A stretch of 64,000 nucleotides of DNA from DATAOG01 sp963757395 (GCA_963757395.1 CAVWRK010000010.1:1-64000); one strand, 5' to 3'; numbered from the stretch's first letter, positions 34,303-45,497 are shown. Numbers and translations are program-made. The notes: a model not told the origin generated them from the sequence alone.

Positions 34303-34428
34303 GCCAACCGCAAGCAACCCGCCAACCGCAAGCAACCCGCCAACCGCAAGCAACCCGCCAACCGGAAGGAGCCCGTCAACCGGAAGGAGCCCGTCAACCG
34401 GAAGGAGCCCGTCAACCGGTCGCATCCG
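34303..34428 (+). repeat. 18-bp minisatellite, seven units
   Basis: Seven tandem 18-bp units: three identical gccaaccgcaagcaaccc, one gccaaccggaaggagccc, two gtcaaccggaaggagccc and one gtcaaccggtcgcatccg, followed by a weaker unit. It starts 30 bp after the preceding stop codon. One frame would encode (A/V)NRK(Q/E)P repeats, but no start codon or domain supports translation. Confidence 0.9.
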
Positions 34429-34865
34429 TCAGCCGGTCGCGGCCCGTCAACCGGTCGCGCAGCCAGTCGCCGCCACTCGCAGCTGCCAACCGGTCGCGCG
34501 ACCCGCGGAGCGGCTGCCGGCGTCCGAGAACTTGTGGGCCGCGACCGGCCAGGGAGACGGCGCCCTCTCGCCCCGGCGCGGCCATCGGGGTCGGTTCGCC
34601 TCGGGTCGCGCATGGTCAGCGCGGTGACCTGGACCCTGCCGGAATCGATCGAGCGGTCGAAGCCATCCCCATTGGGGGACGGGGCGAGGCTACGCCTACC
34701 GCGCGACCGGCAGCCTGGTGTTCGGTGTCACCGTCACCTGGAGCCCGGCCGACGACACCAGGAATCCGCATTCGGGATCGGTGACCTCGAGATCATTGGC
34801 GCTCTGCCGACGCGCGCCCGCGTTTCGGGTCTGCCTTCTCAGGCGTCGTTGCGCCTGGCGGGCGG
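34429..34865. other. Gap without recognised gene
   Basis: Follows the minisatellite; contains further degenerate ccggtcgcg motifs and open frames with Arg-rich products only. No promoter or domain was recognised. Confidence 0.5.
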
Positions 34866-35867
34866 TCACACCTGCTCCCAGCGGCCGCTCGCGCCGGAGC
34901 GATAGATGGCATCGAGCACGCGCATGTTCCTGACCGCGTCCTCGAGCGGGAACTCGAGCGGGGCGCCGGTGCGAACCGCGCGTGCGAAGGCGTCACCCTG
35001 AAGCGTGTACTGGTTGACGGTCTCGAAGCTCTCCATCTGCGCCGAGCCGCCGCCCGCCTGGCTGCCGTCGTCGACGAAGATCCGACACGGCCGGTCGGGG
35101 GGCGCATTGAACGGGATCTCGATCTCGATCCGCGCCTTGGTGCCGAAGATCTGCATCCGCTGATAGGGCACCAGCTGGGTCGAGCAGACGAACAGCGCCT
35201 GGCCGGTCGGAAACTCCAGTAGCACCGAGGCCAGGCGGTCGGTCTCGAAGTTGGGATCGTACTCGATCTGGCTGACGACGCGCCGCGGCTCGGTGCCGAA
35301 CAGGAAGCGGGCGGTGACGGTCGGATAGCAGCCGATGTCGTACAGGCCGCCGCCGCCGATCCCGGCCCGGTTGCGCACGTTGTCGGGGTCGAGGTTCATG
35401 TAGCTGAAGCTGCCCTGGACCACCCGGAGGTCGCCGATCAGGCCGGTGCGCACCAGCTCCCGCGCGCGCAGCCATTGCGGGTGGTGGCGCACCATGAAGG
35501 CTTCCTGGATCAGCACGCCGGCGTGGTCGCGCGCCTCGATCAGCTTTTCCGCCTCCTCGGCGGTGAGCGCGACCGGTTTCTCGCAGAGCACGTGCTTGCC
35601 GGCGGCCGCCGCCTGGATCGAGATCGGCACGTGCAGATGATTGGGCAGCGGATTGTAGACCGCCTCGATCTCCGGGTCCTCGAGCAGCTCGGCGTAGGAC
35701 CCGTAGGCCTTGGCGATGCCGAGCGCGCCGGCCGCCGCCTCGGCGCTCGAGCGACGGCGCGACGCGATCGCGACGATCCGGCAGAGCTGAGATTGCTGCA
35801 TCGCCGGGATCACCTTCTCGATCCCGATCTTGGCGGTGCTGATGACGCCGAAGCGCACCGGTTCCAT
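34866..35867 (-). CDS. Gfo/Idh/MocA-family oxidoreductase
   Basis: A complete 333-residue protein. The NAD(P)-binding N-terminus is FGVISTAKIGIEKVIPAMQQ, followed by VYNPLPNHLHVPISIQAAAA, the family motif HVLCEKPVALTAEEAEKLIE, and the C-terminal substrate domain with LYDIGCYPTVTARFLFGTEP. Lys in EKP and His/Asp in the C-terminal domain (DIGCY region) fit a sugar- or polyol-type dehydrogenase. The substrate cannot be told. It stands alone; the 350-bp gap to hsp20 separates divergent genes. Confidence 0.92.
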   Translation of the reverse strand: MEPVRFGVISTAKIGIEKVIPAMQQSQLCRIVAIASRRRSSAEAAAGALGIAKAYGSYAELLEDPEIEAVYNPLPNHLHVPISIQAAAAGKHVLCEKPVALTAEEAEKLIEARDHAGVLIQEAFMVRHHPQWLRARELVRTGLIGDLRVVQGSFSYMNLDPDNVRNRAGIGGGGLYDIGCYPTVTARFLFGTEPRRVVSQIEYDPNFETDRLASVLLEFPTGQALFVCSTQLVPYQRMQIFGTKARIEIEIPFNAPPDRPCRIFVDDGSQAGGGSAQMESFETVNQYTLQGDAFARAVRTGAPLEFPLEDAVRNMRVLDAIYRSGASGRWEQV

Positions 35868-36173
35868 GGCCCGTTTCCTTCCGTGCTGAGTGATCGTCCC
35901 ACGCCTGCGCGGTTATCACGCCTGCCCTGCGCGGTTATAGCGCGCCCGCCGCGTCAGACCACAACCGGATCGAGCCGGGGCGGTGCCCGAGCCGGAGCTG
36001 GGGGCCGCGCCCGGCCACCGTCGGATCTGCGCTGGCGGCGAGTTGAATCCGGAAAAATGCTAACGAAATAGTAGGGGCGCTTCGGGCCCCGGCGCCGCCC
36101 GCCCCGGCGGTCCGGTGCTCCCTATGGCCGAGCCTGCCGGCCGCCGGGTGACGCTGTCTGCCGGTTCGCGCTC
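35868..36173. other. Intergenic region between divergent genes
   Basis: Contains a repeated cctgcgcggttat near 35905 and 35927 and a small hairpin gggcgcttcgggccc near 36074. No gene recognised. Confidence 0.5.
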
Positions 36174-36207
36174 TCGACCGATTGGCGCTTTCGACCGATT
36201 GGCGCTT
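36174..36207 (+). repeat. Two perfect 17-bp direct repeats upstream of hsp20
   Basis: tcgaccgattggcgctt occurs twice back to back, ending 14 bp before the hsp20 ATG, with a partial third start tcgaaagg. It lies in the 5' leader or promoter of a heat-shock gene and may be a regulator site. Confidence 0.8.
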
Positions 36208-36221
36208 TCGAAAGGTCCCCG

Positions 36222-36626
36222 ATGCCATCACGTGATCCTGGAGTCTGGATGTGGGCCGAGGCGTGCGAGCTCCTGGAACGGGCGGAACGGCTGCAGCGTC
36301 AGTTCTTCCAGCCACGTCCGACCGAGGGCGGCCGGCCGAGCTGGGAGCCGCCGGTCGACATCCTCGAGACCGAGGCCGAGCTCTGGATTCTGGTCGCCTT
36401 GCCGGGGGTCGGCGCCGACCAGCTCAAGGTTCTGGTCGACGGCTCGACGCTCGCGGTGGTCGGCGAGCGGCCGATGCCCGGCCGCGCCCGCGCCGGGGTC
36501 ATCCGCCGGCTCGAGATTCCCTACGGCCAGTTCGAGCGGCGGATCGAGCTGCCGCCGGGTCGTTTCGAGATCGCGCGCCGCGAGCTGGTGGACGGCTGCC
36601 TGGTGCTCGGTCTGCGCAAGGTGTGA
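36222..36626 (+). CDS. Hsp20/alpha-crystallin family small heat-shock protein
   Basis: 134 residues with ribosome binding site aaagg 6 nt upstream of ATG 36222. The alpha-crystallin domain runs WEPPVDILETEAELWILVAL, PGVGADQLKVLVDGSTLAVV and YGQFERRIELPPGRFEIARR, ending GCLVLGLRK, with the family GxLxLxL-type motif modified to CLVLGL. The chaperone holds unfolding proteins. lon starts 10 nt after the stop, so chaperone and protease are co-expressed. RpoH, encoded at 58 kb, is the likely sigma factor, but no clear heat-shock promoter was identified by eye. Confidence 0.92.
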   Translation: MPSRDPGVWMWAEACELLERAERLQRQFFQPRPTEGGRPSWEPPVDILETEAELWILVALPGVGADQLKVLVDGSTLAVVGERPMPGRARAGVIRRLEIPYGQFERRIELPPGRFEIARRELVDGCLVLGLRKV

Positions 36627-36636
36627 GGGTGGTCCA

Positions 36637-39078
<2,442 letters not shown>

Positions 39079-39207
39079 TCCGGGCGGTCGGCGCCGCGTC
39101 GCCCTGCACCGGCGGCAGCTCGCCTTACCGCTGACCCTGCCGGCCGGCCTGGCGCTCGAGCGCGGCGGTCGCCACGCCCGATCGTCGAGCGGCCGGAGCG
39201 CTCGCGG

Positions 39208-39237
39208 TTGACAAATCGATTGCATTTTATGCATATT
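39208..39237 (+). promoter_or_regulatory. Sigma-70-type promoter
   Basis: TTGACA at 39208-39213 is followed after 17-18 nt by gcatatt (39231-39237) as -10, in a locally AT-rich stretch 30 bp upstream of the next ATG at 39269. Confidence 0.5.
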
Positions 39238-39268
39238 GTCGCGGATTGGACCAGCGAGAGGTGCGGCC

Positions 39269-39466
39269 ATGGCGGCGATCCGGGGCATTTTCTGCGACGA
39301 GCGCAGCACCATCAGGCTGAGGCACGCCGCGATCGCATCGGTGATCGCCGTGGTCGGCGTCGGGGCCGGCATGTTCCTGATCTTCGTCGGCAGCCAGCTG
39401 TACGAGCAGACCAGCCACCGGGTGATCTGGGCGCTCGCCGAGGGCGTGGGCAGCCTCTGCGCCTGA
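39269..39466 (+). CDS. Small single-helix membrane protein
   Basis: 65 residues from ATG 39269 with gagaggtg upstream. MAAIRGIFCDERSTIRLRHA precedes a membrane helix AIASVIAVVGVGAGMFLIFV and a short C-terminal tail. No family known. It follows its own promoter and lies 17 nt ahead of the secreted protein gene, which may share the transcript. Confidence 0.65.
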   Translation: MAAIRGIFCDERSTIRLRHAAIASVIAVVGVGAGMFLIFVGSQLYEQTSHRVIWALAEGVGSLCA

Positions 39467-39483
39467 CCGCCGGACGGCCACCG

Positions 39484-39843
39484 ATGGCGGGCACCTTGGC
39501 CCTCAGGCCCGCCGCAGGCGCTCGCGCGCTCGGCTTCGCAGGGTTCTCGGCAGCCCTGCTGAGCGTGGCGCCGGCCTGGGGCGAGACCCCCGCCTGCCAG
39601 GCCGCGATCGCCGGCCAGCTGAGCGTCCAGGCCGATGTCCAGTGCGAGTGCCGCTGGTTCACCGAGAGCCGCCTCGCAGACACGCCCGCCGGCTATCGCT
39701 GGGACTGCGGCATCCTCCGCCCGCGGCTGAACTACGCGGTCCCGGTCGACCTCAATCCCTATCCCTACGCCCTGCCGGAGGGGCTCTCCCTGGAGCCGCC
39801 GACCGGCCAGCAGCCGGGCGCCGTCCCGCCGCGCCACCGCTGA
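39484..39843 (+). CDS. Secreted hypothetical protein
   Basis: 119 residues from ATG 39484. The N-terminus is a signal peptide ending near LSVAPAWGETPA. The mature part has four Cys (ETPACQAA, VQCECRW, RWDCGIL) that could form two disulfides, and a Pro-rich tail. No recognised family. Longer in-frame start codons exist but the signal peptide fixes this one. Confidence 0.6.
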   Translation: MAGTLALRPAAGARALGFAGFSAALLSVAPAWGETPACQAAIAGQLSVQADVQCECRWFTESRLADTPAGYRWDCGILRPRLNYAVPVDLNPYPYALPEGLSLEPPTGQQPGAVPPRHR

Positions 39844-39922
39844 GCCGGGTTTTCAACTCGACAGGCGCCCGGACGCCGTGGTTGGCTCGGGCTCGGGTCC
39901 ACTTGCCTGAAGACGATCGGAT

Positions 39923-40738
39923 ATGATGAGCAACCGCGCGCCGACCCCGGCCGCGCCCCTCTTGCGCATCGAAGGCCTGGGCAAGCGCTTCGGGCCGGTC
40001 GTGGCGCTCGACCAGGTGAGCTTCGAGGTCCGCGCCGGCGAGGTTTTGGGACTCCTCGGCGACAACGGTGCCGGCAAGTCGACCCTGATCAAGATCCTGT
40101 CCGGCTCGCTGCCGCCGTCCGCCGGCCAGATCTGGTTCGACGGCCAAAGCGTGACCTTCGAGAGCCCGGCCGAGGCCAAGGCGCAGGGCATCGAGACGGT
40201 CTACCAGGATCTCTCGCTCTGCCCGAACGTCGACACGGTCGCCAACTTCTTCATGGGCCGCGAGCTCACCCGCAACATCGCCGGGTTCCGGTTCCTGCGC
40301 GAGGGCGCGATGCAGGCGGAGACCGAGCAGGCGCTGGCCGACATCGGCACCGAGATTCCCTCGGTTCGGTCCGAGGTCGAGCACCTCTCGGGCGGCCAGC
40401 GCCAGGCGATCGAGCTCTGCCGCTTCGTCCACTGGGGCGGGCGTCTGGTTCTCCTGGATGAACCGTTCGCGGCACTCGGCGTCGCTCAGACCCGCCGTGG
40501 CCTCGAGCTGATCGACCAGATCAAGCGCCGGGGCGTCGCGATCGTCGTGATCACCCACAACATCCTGCACGCCTTCCAGGTCGCCGACCGGATCGTCGTG
40601 CTGCGCCACGGCCGGGTCGCCGGCGAGCGCGTGGTCGCCAGAACGACGCACGAAGAGATCGTCAGCCTGGTCACCGGCGACCTCATCGATTCCCCTCACC
40701 CGAACGCCGATGCCCCTCCGGCCCGACCGCAGCACTGA
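39923..40738 (+). CDS. Sugar ABC transporter ATPase (FrcA-like)
   Basis: 271 residues, one nucleotide-binding domain: Walker A LLGDNGAGKSTLIKILSG at about residues 45-62, Q-loop ETVYQDLSLCPN, signature LSGGQRQAIELCRF, Walker B RLVLLDEPFAALGV, H-loop VVITHN. The VYQDLSL and FMGRE style is that of CUT2-type sugar importers with a single-domain ATPase such as FrcA, rather than the double RbsA. Expected partners are a permease and a periplasmic binding protein. Two suitable binding proteins lie at 42.6-44.8 kb, beyond an accessory insert, and no permease is present. Confidence 0.9.
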   Translation: MMSNRAPTPAAPLLRIEGLGKRFGPVVALDQVSFEVRAGEVLGLLGDNGAGKSTLIKILSGSLPPSAGQIWFDGQSVTFESPAEAKAQGIETVYQDLSLCPNVDTVANFFMGRELTRNIAGFRFLREGAMQAETEQALADIGTEIPSVRSEVEHLSGGQRQAIELCRFVHWGGRLVLLDEPFAALGVAQTRRGLELIDQIKRRGVAIVVITHNILHAFQVADRIVVLRHGRVAGERVVARTTHEEIVSLVTGDLIDSPHPNADAPPARPQH

Positions 40739-40774
40739 TGCCCGGGAGCGGGTGAACCACTCCGCAGGCTCCGG

Positions 40775-41161
40775 TCACGCCGGCTCAATGTCGGTTTGCG
40801 GGAAGTCGTCGCCTTTGTAGAGCAGGGGCAGCCCGGTGGTCCGGGCGAGCGCGTAGGCGAAGCAGTCGCCGAAGTTGAGGGCCGCCGCGTGGTAGCCTTT
40901 GCCCCAGAGGCGGTAGGCGCGGCGGGCGACCTCGACCTGGCCCCGCGTCACCGGCTCAACCTCCAGGCCGACATCGGCAATGAACTGGTCGAGCTCGGCG
41001 CTCGCGTCGGCTTGAACCCTGGCGTCGAGGACGATGCTCGTCTCGAGCAAATTCGCGGCCGAGATCAGCGGCCGCGGTGCCGCACGCATCGCGGCGACGA
41101 AGCGCCCGGCCTCGGGCTCGAGGAAGAAGACGGCGAGCAGCGCCGAGCTGTCGACGACCAT
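40775..41161 (-). CDS. vapC: VapC-type PIN-domain toxin
   Basis: 128 residues with all PIN acidic residues: MVVDSSALLAVFFLEPEAGR (Asp4), AANLLETSIVLDAR (Glu), and LNFGDCFAYALARTTGLPLL (Asp) followed by YKGDDFPQTDIEPA (Asp). VapC proteins are Mg-dependent ribonucleases, often cutting tRNA. Its ATG overlaps the vapB stop by one base (TGATG), the usual antitoxin-first coupled order. Intact. Confidence 0.93.
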   Translation of the reverse strand: MVVDSSALLAVFFLEPEAGRFVAAMRAAPRPLISAANLLETSIVLDARVQADASAELDQFIADVGLEVEPVTRGQVEVARRAYRLWGKGYHAAALNFGDCFAYALARTTGLPLLYKGDDFPQTDIEPA

Positions 41162-41412
41162 CAGCGGGGCAGTCCGCGCTCGTCGTAGCCCAGAATCTCG
41201 TCCGGCGGCCGGTCGTCCTTGACCGGGCGGGCGGCGTAGCGCCGCGCAATTGCAAGCAGTTGCTCAGCCGAGGCCCGCCCGCGGCGCCGCTCCTCGCGCT
41301 CGAGCCGGTCGCGGACCGCGGCCTGGACCGCTGCCGTCAGGCTCTCGCCGGTCAGCTCCGCCAAGCGGCGAACGAGTTCGTCGGTCTCCGGATCTTTGAT
41401 GTTCAAGGCCAC
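41161..41412 (-). CDS. vapB: VapB-type antitoxin (Rv0623/PSK family)
   Basis: Start is placed at GTG 41412 because the family begins MALNIKDPE; this gives 83 residues (ALNIKDPETDELVRRLAELT, GESLTAAVQAAVRDRLERE) with a C-terminal segment RYAARPVKDDRPPDEILGYD ending DERGLPR, typical of the VapC-binding tail. ATG 41445 would add 11 residues. It should bind and block VapC and repress the operon. Confidence 0.9.
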   Translation of the reverse strand: MALNIKDPETDELVRRLAELTGESLTAAVQAAVRDRLEREERRRGRASAEQLLAIARRYAARPVKDDRPPDEILGYDERGLPR

Positions 41413-41519
41413 GGCGCCGCTCCGCTTGTAGAAAACAGCCCGCATTCTTCCTTATGGGGCGTCACGCGAGGCGAGGCAAGATGCGTGGCGACCCGGCCGA
41501 ACCACCGGCTCCAGATCCT

Positions 41520-41735
41520 CCGGCGTTCGAGGAGGGTGGGGCCACCTGATCGCGTTCCCGGACCCGCCCGGCTGCCTGCCGGATGGCGAGACGGTCGAGG
41601 AAGCGATCGCCAACGGCGCCGACGCGCTCCGCACCCTGGCTCGCCATCGCGCGCGAGTTCGGCGACCCGATCCGGCCCCCTCGTGCCCTCCGACGGTAGC
41701 TACAGCCGCTGCGGCGACTTGCCGATTGCACCTCT
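41520..41735 (+). pseudogene. HicB-type antitoxin remnant
   Basis: The plus strand encodes HLIAFPDPPGCLPDGETVEE, AIANGADALRT, then after a shift WLAIAREFGDPI. This matches the HicB pattern (FPDLPGC.ADGET.EEA..N..DAL.. W...A...G.PIP). The N-terminus and partner hicA are not found. The remnant is broken by at least two indels. Confidence 0.65.
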
Positions 41736-41799
41736 AATGTGCATTATCCGAAATCTTCATTCCTGGGACCGCGAACCCAACCGCTACGAGTAAGCCCTG

Positions 41800-42364
41800 A
41801 TGCCCTACGACAGCCGCGCTTACCGAATTCTCATCTTCTCATCGGCATTTTTTGGACTCGCATTGGGACTCCCACCGGCGAAGCCGATAGCGGTACGCTA
41901 GAGGAAATTGCACGAGCAGCGGAGGCCGGGAAACCAGTTATGCTTTACTTTTCTAAAGCAGGCGTTGATCCCGACATACTCGATCTCAATCAGGTTGCCA
42001 AACTAAAGTCGTTCAAGGATCAGATACGCGAGAACTATCTGTGCCGATAGCGCTTGCGATTAGTAATACGGGAGCATCCGGTAGTAGGAATCTATGCGTC
42101 GAGATGACGATCGTTTCATCATCCGACAATATCCAAATTTCGGAATCAGCCGGAAACCGTGCATCAAAATTTCTGATGCATTTTGAAGAATTTCTTATCC
42201 ATGATTGGCCTGTTCAAACCGATCAAAAACTTCCCGCGTTCCAAAATCAAGGTCTGACGAAGACGAAAAATGGGTGGACATTTAACTTTGAATGGGATGC
42301 TCTTCAACCACAACGATCACGAAGCCCCTCAGCCAGGGCGGAGGGAACTCTTGAGCGGAAGTAA
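41800..42364 (+). pseudogene. DUF4062-type protein with internal deletion
   Basis: ATG 41800 starts MPYDSRAYRILI, the usual N-terminus of DUF4062 proteins. It then jumps directly, in another frame, to LLIGIFWTRIGTPTGEADSG, TLEEIARAAEAGKPVMLYFS and SFKDQIRENYL. A further piece, LALAISNTGASGSRNLCVEM and TIVSSSDNIQISESA, looks like the end of the same protein. The jump occurs at a repeated ttctcatc/tctcatc, suggesting deletion between short repeats. DUF4062 proteins are often signalling or defence-related; this one is dead. Confidence 0.65.
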
Positions 42365-42577
42365 GCGGCAGCGCGATGGATCGTCTCGTGCGCGATCTCC
42401 GGCTAGCGCGTCGTGAGCGTAAAGGCACCGCTGGCGGCAAAAAGTGAAGCGGGATGTAGTGACAATGGCCATGCAAGCTGCGCTTCTGGGGGGCATGCGG
42501 AAAAGCGATTGATCCGGCGGACGGGCGGCCGTCTAATCGCCCGGTCGCCAACAGGTCCAAATAGGGAGGCAGGAACC

Positions 42578-43630
42578 GTGGGTAAGATGACGCGGCGGAC
42601 CGCGCTGCTGGCGGGCGTGGCGGTGGTCGGGCTGGCTATCTGGCAGCCGGCCGTGGCCCAGGAGAAGGGCACAATCTACTACATGATCCCGACGCTGCTC
42701 GACGAGTTCCAGACCGAGACCCAGAAGGCGGTCGAGGCGGTGTTCGACAGGATGGGCTACAAGGTCGTCTCGCTCGATGCCCAGAACCAGCCCGACCGCC
42801 AGCTCAACCAGCTCGAGGACGTGATCCAGCTGAAGCCGGACGCGATCATCATGAACGCGGTCGACTTCGATTCGATCGTGCCCGGAATCGAGAAGGCGCG
42901 CGCCGCCGGCATCAAGGTTTTGAACTATGACCGCCAGATTCGCTCGACGCCGTTCGAGCTGACCTCGGTCGCCGGTACGGTCGAGATCGGCACGATCGCC
43001 GCCGGCGAGGCGATCCGCCTGCTGACCGAGCGCTACGGCGAAGCGAAGGGCACCGTCCTCCAGATCCTGGGCGATCCCGGCGACAACTACACCCTCGACA
43101 TCCAAAAGGGCTTCGAGGACCGGATGAAGGCCGAGGCCCCGAACGCCCTGATCATCACCAAGGCGGCGATGCAGTGGGAGGCCTCCAACGCCGCCAACAT
43201 CGTCCAGGACCAGCTGCTGGTGAACCCGAACATCGACCTGATCTTCGGCCACGCGGCGCACCTCACCGTGCCGATCGTCTCGATCCTCGAGGCGGCGGGC
43301 AAGAAGCCGGGCGAGATCATGATGATGGCGTCCAACGGCGCCCCGGTCGGGCTCGACAACATCCGCTCCGGCTGGCAGCAGGTCGAGGTCGAGCAGCCGC
43401 TCTACGCCCAGGTCTACGGCCTTGCGATGTTCACGCCGATGATCCTCGCCGGCAAGACGCCCAAGGCCGGGACCTACGACGTGGTCGGGCTCAAGTCCGA
43501 GCTGACGCTCGAGGACTGGGGGCCGAACCTCAAGATCCCGGGTGCGGCGATCACCAAGGCGAACGTCGACGACACCCGCTTCTGGGGCAACCTCACCCCG
43601 CCGGACCAACCGGTCCAGGTGGTCGAGTAG
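42578..43630 (+). CDS. Periplasmic sugar-binding protein, copy 1
   Basis: 350 residues from GTG 42578 with GGGAGG upstream; the second copy has ATG at the same place. A twin-arginine-like signal (KMTRRTALLAGVAVVGLAIW, QPAVA) precedes KGTIYYMIPTLLDEFQTETQ and AIIMNAVDFDSIVPGIEKAR, AAGIKVLNYDRQI, LQILGDPGDNYTLDIQKGFE and PNIDLIFGHAAHLTVPIVSI: the type I periplasmic-binding fold (Peripla_BP_4) for sugars. It probably serves the ABC ATPase at 39.9 kb. A close paralogue follows 131 bp later. Confidence 0.92.
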   Translation: MGKMTRRTALLAGVAVVGLAIWQPAVAQEKGTIYYMIPTLLDEFQTETQKAVEAVFDRMGYKVVSLDAQNQPDRQLNQLEDVIQLKPDAIIMNAVDFDSIVPGIEKARAAGIKVLNYDRQIRSTPFELTSVAGTVEIGTIAAGEAIRLLTERYGEAKGTVLQILGDPGDNYTLDIQKGFEDRMKAEAPNALIITKAAMQWEASNAANIVQDQLLVNPNIDLIFGHAAHLTVPIVSILEAAGKKPGEIMMMASNGAPVGLDNIRSGWQQVEVEQPLYAQVYGLAMFTPMILAGKTPKAGTYDVVGLKSELTLEDWGPNLKIPGAAITKANVDDTRFWGNLTPPDQPVQVVE

Positions 43631-43761
43631 GTCTCGTTGGATCGGGCGTCTGCAGGCCCCGATCCGCATCCCGCGCCACGGTTCGCCGGCGGACGCTGTC
43701 CGGCCTGCGCGGCCGCCTGGTGATCGGAGTCGGTAACAGATCCAAAAGGGAGGCAGGAACC

Positions 43762-44814
43762 ATGGGTAAGATGACCAGACGGAGCGCTCTACTGGCGGGC
43801 GCGGCGGTGCTCGGGGTCGCGGCCTGGCGGCCGGCGGTGGCGCAGCAGAAGGGGACGATCTACTACATGATCCCGACCCTGATCGACGAGTTCCAGACCG
43901 AGACCCGGAAGACGATCGAGAGCGTCTTCGGCGGCATGGGCTACACGGTGGTCTCGGTCGACGCGGAGAACCAGGCCGATCGCCAGTTCAACCAGATGGA
44001 GGACGTGATCGCGCTCAAGCCGGACGCCATCATCATCGCCGCGGTCGACTTCGACTCGATCATTCCGGCGGTCGAGAAGGCGCGCGCCGCCGGCATCAAG
44101 GTCATGGCCTACGACCGGACCATCAAGGGCACCGAGGTCGATCTGACCTCGGTCGCCGGTACCGTGGAGATCGGGCGTCTGTCCGCCGAGCAGGCGATCC
44201 GTCTGCTCACCGAGCGCTATGGCTCGGCCAAGGGCAAGCTGCTCCAGATCCTGGGCGATCCCGGCGACAACTACACCCTCGACATCCAGAAGGGCTTCGA
44301 GGAGGTGATGGCGGCCAAGGCGCCGGACGTCCAGCTGATCACCCATGCGGCCTTGCAATGGGAGCCGACCAACGCGGCCAAGATCGCCGACGATCAACTC
44401 CTGGTGAACCCCGACATCGATTTGATCTACACTCACGCCGGGCATCTCATGGTGCCGATCATCTCGATCCTCGAAGGCAAGGGCAAGAAGCCCGGCGACA
44501 TGATCCTCATGGCTTCGACCGGGATGCCGGTCAGCCTCGACTTCGTGCGCAGCGGCTGGCAGCAGGTCGAGGTCGAGCAACCGCTGTACGCCCAGATCTA
44601 CGGCCTTGCGATGTTCACCCCGAAGATCTTGGCCGGCGAGAAGCTGGAGCCCGGCACCTACGATGTCATCGGGCTCAAGTCCGAGCTGACGATCGAGGAC
44701 TGGGGGCCGAACCTCAAGATCCCGGGGGCGGCGATCACCAAGGCGAGCGTCGACGACACCCGCTTCTGGGGCAATCTCACCCCACCCGACCAGCCGGTCC
44801 AGGTGGTCGAGTAG
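43762..44814 (+). CDS. Periplasmic sugar-binding protein, copy 2
   Basis: 350 residues, the same length as copy 1, from ATG 43762 with the same leader gggaggcaggaacc. The proteins are nearly collinear without gaps: KMTRRSALLAGAAVLGVAAW, GTIYYMIPTLIDEFQTETRK, LQILGDPGDNYTLDIQKGFE, and an identical end DDTRFWGNLTPPDQPVQVVE. Differences gather in the ligand region (LNYDRQIRSTPFEL against MAYDRTIKGTEVDL), suggesting altered specificity. A recent tandem duplication is evident. Confidence 0.92.
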   Translation: MGKMTRRSALLAGAAVLGVAAWRPAVAQQKGTIYYMIPTLIDEFQTETRKTIESVFGGMGYTVVSVDAENQADRQFNQMEDVIALKPDAIIIAAVDFDSIIPAVEKARAAGIKVMAYDRTIKGTEVDLTSVAGTVEIGRLSAEQAIRLLTERYGSAKGKLLQILGDPGDNYTLDIQKGFEEVMAAKAPDVQLITHAALQWEPTNAAKIADDQLLVNPDIDLIYTHAGHLMVPIISILEGKGKKPGDMILMASTGMPVSLDFVRSGWQQVEVEQPLYAQIYGLAMFTPKILAGEKLEPGTYDVIGLKSELTIEDWGPNLKIPGAAITKASVDDTRFWGNLTPPDQPVQVVE

Positions 44815-44859
44815 CTTCCGCACAAGACCGGGCGCCTGCGGGCGCCCGGCCCGACTTCA

Positions 44860-45205
44860 GCGGTCGGGAACTGCGCGAGCGCGGTCTCGCAGGCCTTGCG
44901 CAGCGAGCCCAGGTCGTTCCGTGCAATCCGCCAGATAACGCCGAGGTCGACCTCGTCATAGCCGTGCCGCAACAGATTTCCGAGCGAACGGATCTTGCTC
45001 CAGGGTTGTTCCGGCGCCAGCACTGGGCCCGATCCCGGAGTTTGGCGGCCGCCTCGGTGATCCGAAGCAGGCAATACATGACTGCGCCTGAATTCGCCGA
45101 TCGGCGAGAAATTGCGCTTCCGTCAAACCTCGCATATCGGAGTTGATCCAAGCGATATTGTCGAGGATATCCTGGAACCGGTCTTGCGGCTTCTTAGAAG
45201 GCAAG
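44860..45205 (-). pseudogene. HepT-type HEPN toxin, copy 1, frameshifted
   Basis: Blocks in several frames: KKPQDRFQDILDNIAWINSD, MRGLTEAQFLADRRIQ, YCLLRITEAAAKLRDRAQ, then IRSLGNLLRHGYDEVDLGVI with WRIARNDLGSLRKACETALA. LLRHGYD corresponds to the RNase motif of HEPN toxins (DUF86). Paired mntA lies just upstream. Inactive because of at least two shifts. Confidence 0.75.
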
Positions 45206-45497
45206 AAGCCGATCCTCTTCAATATTCCGGCGTAAACGATCCTTGCGGATCGGCTCGGCGACGAGGTCGACATCGCGGCCGACGATCTGCCTAGGCGTTC
45301 GCGGAGGTCTTCCAGGCGGCCGACGACTCGAAGCCGCCTTGGGCGAAGTCCGCGCTCAGCCGGACCACGACGTCGACGTCGGAGTCCGGCCGCGTCGCCG
45401 CGCGCGGCCGAGCCGAACAGCGACAGGCTCTGCACGCCCGCGCGCCGGAGCTCGGCCTCGTGCGCCGCAAGGTCTGGATGAGGGTCTGCCGGTCCAT
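45206..45497 (-). pseudogene. MntA-type nucleotidyltransferase antitoxin, copy 1, frameshifted
   Basis: ATG 45497 starts MDRQTLIQTL, then shifts; the next frame reads LSLFGSAARGDA (GSxxRG motif), and a third has DSDVDVVVRLSADFAQGGF (metal-binding D-V-D). Near-duplicate of the copy starting at 46226. MntA proteins neutralise HEPN partners by AMP addition or binding. Confidence 0.75.

Noticed and set aside
34303..34428. Possible CRISPR array
   Set aside because: Repeats are contiguous with no spacers and no cas gene is present; the same holds for the arrays at 3984 and 59112.
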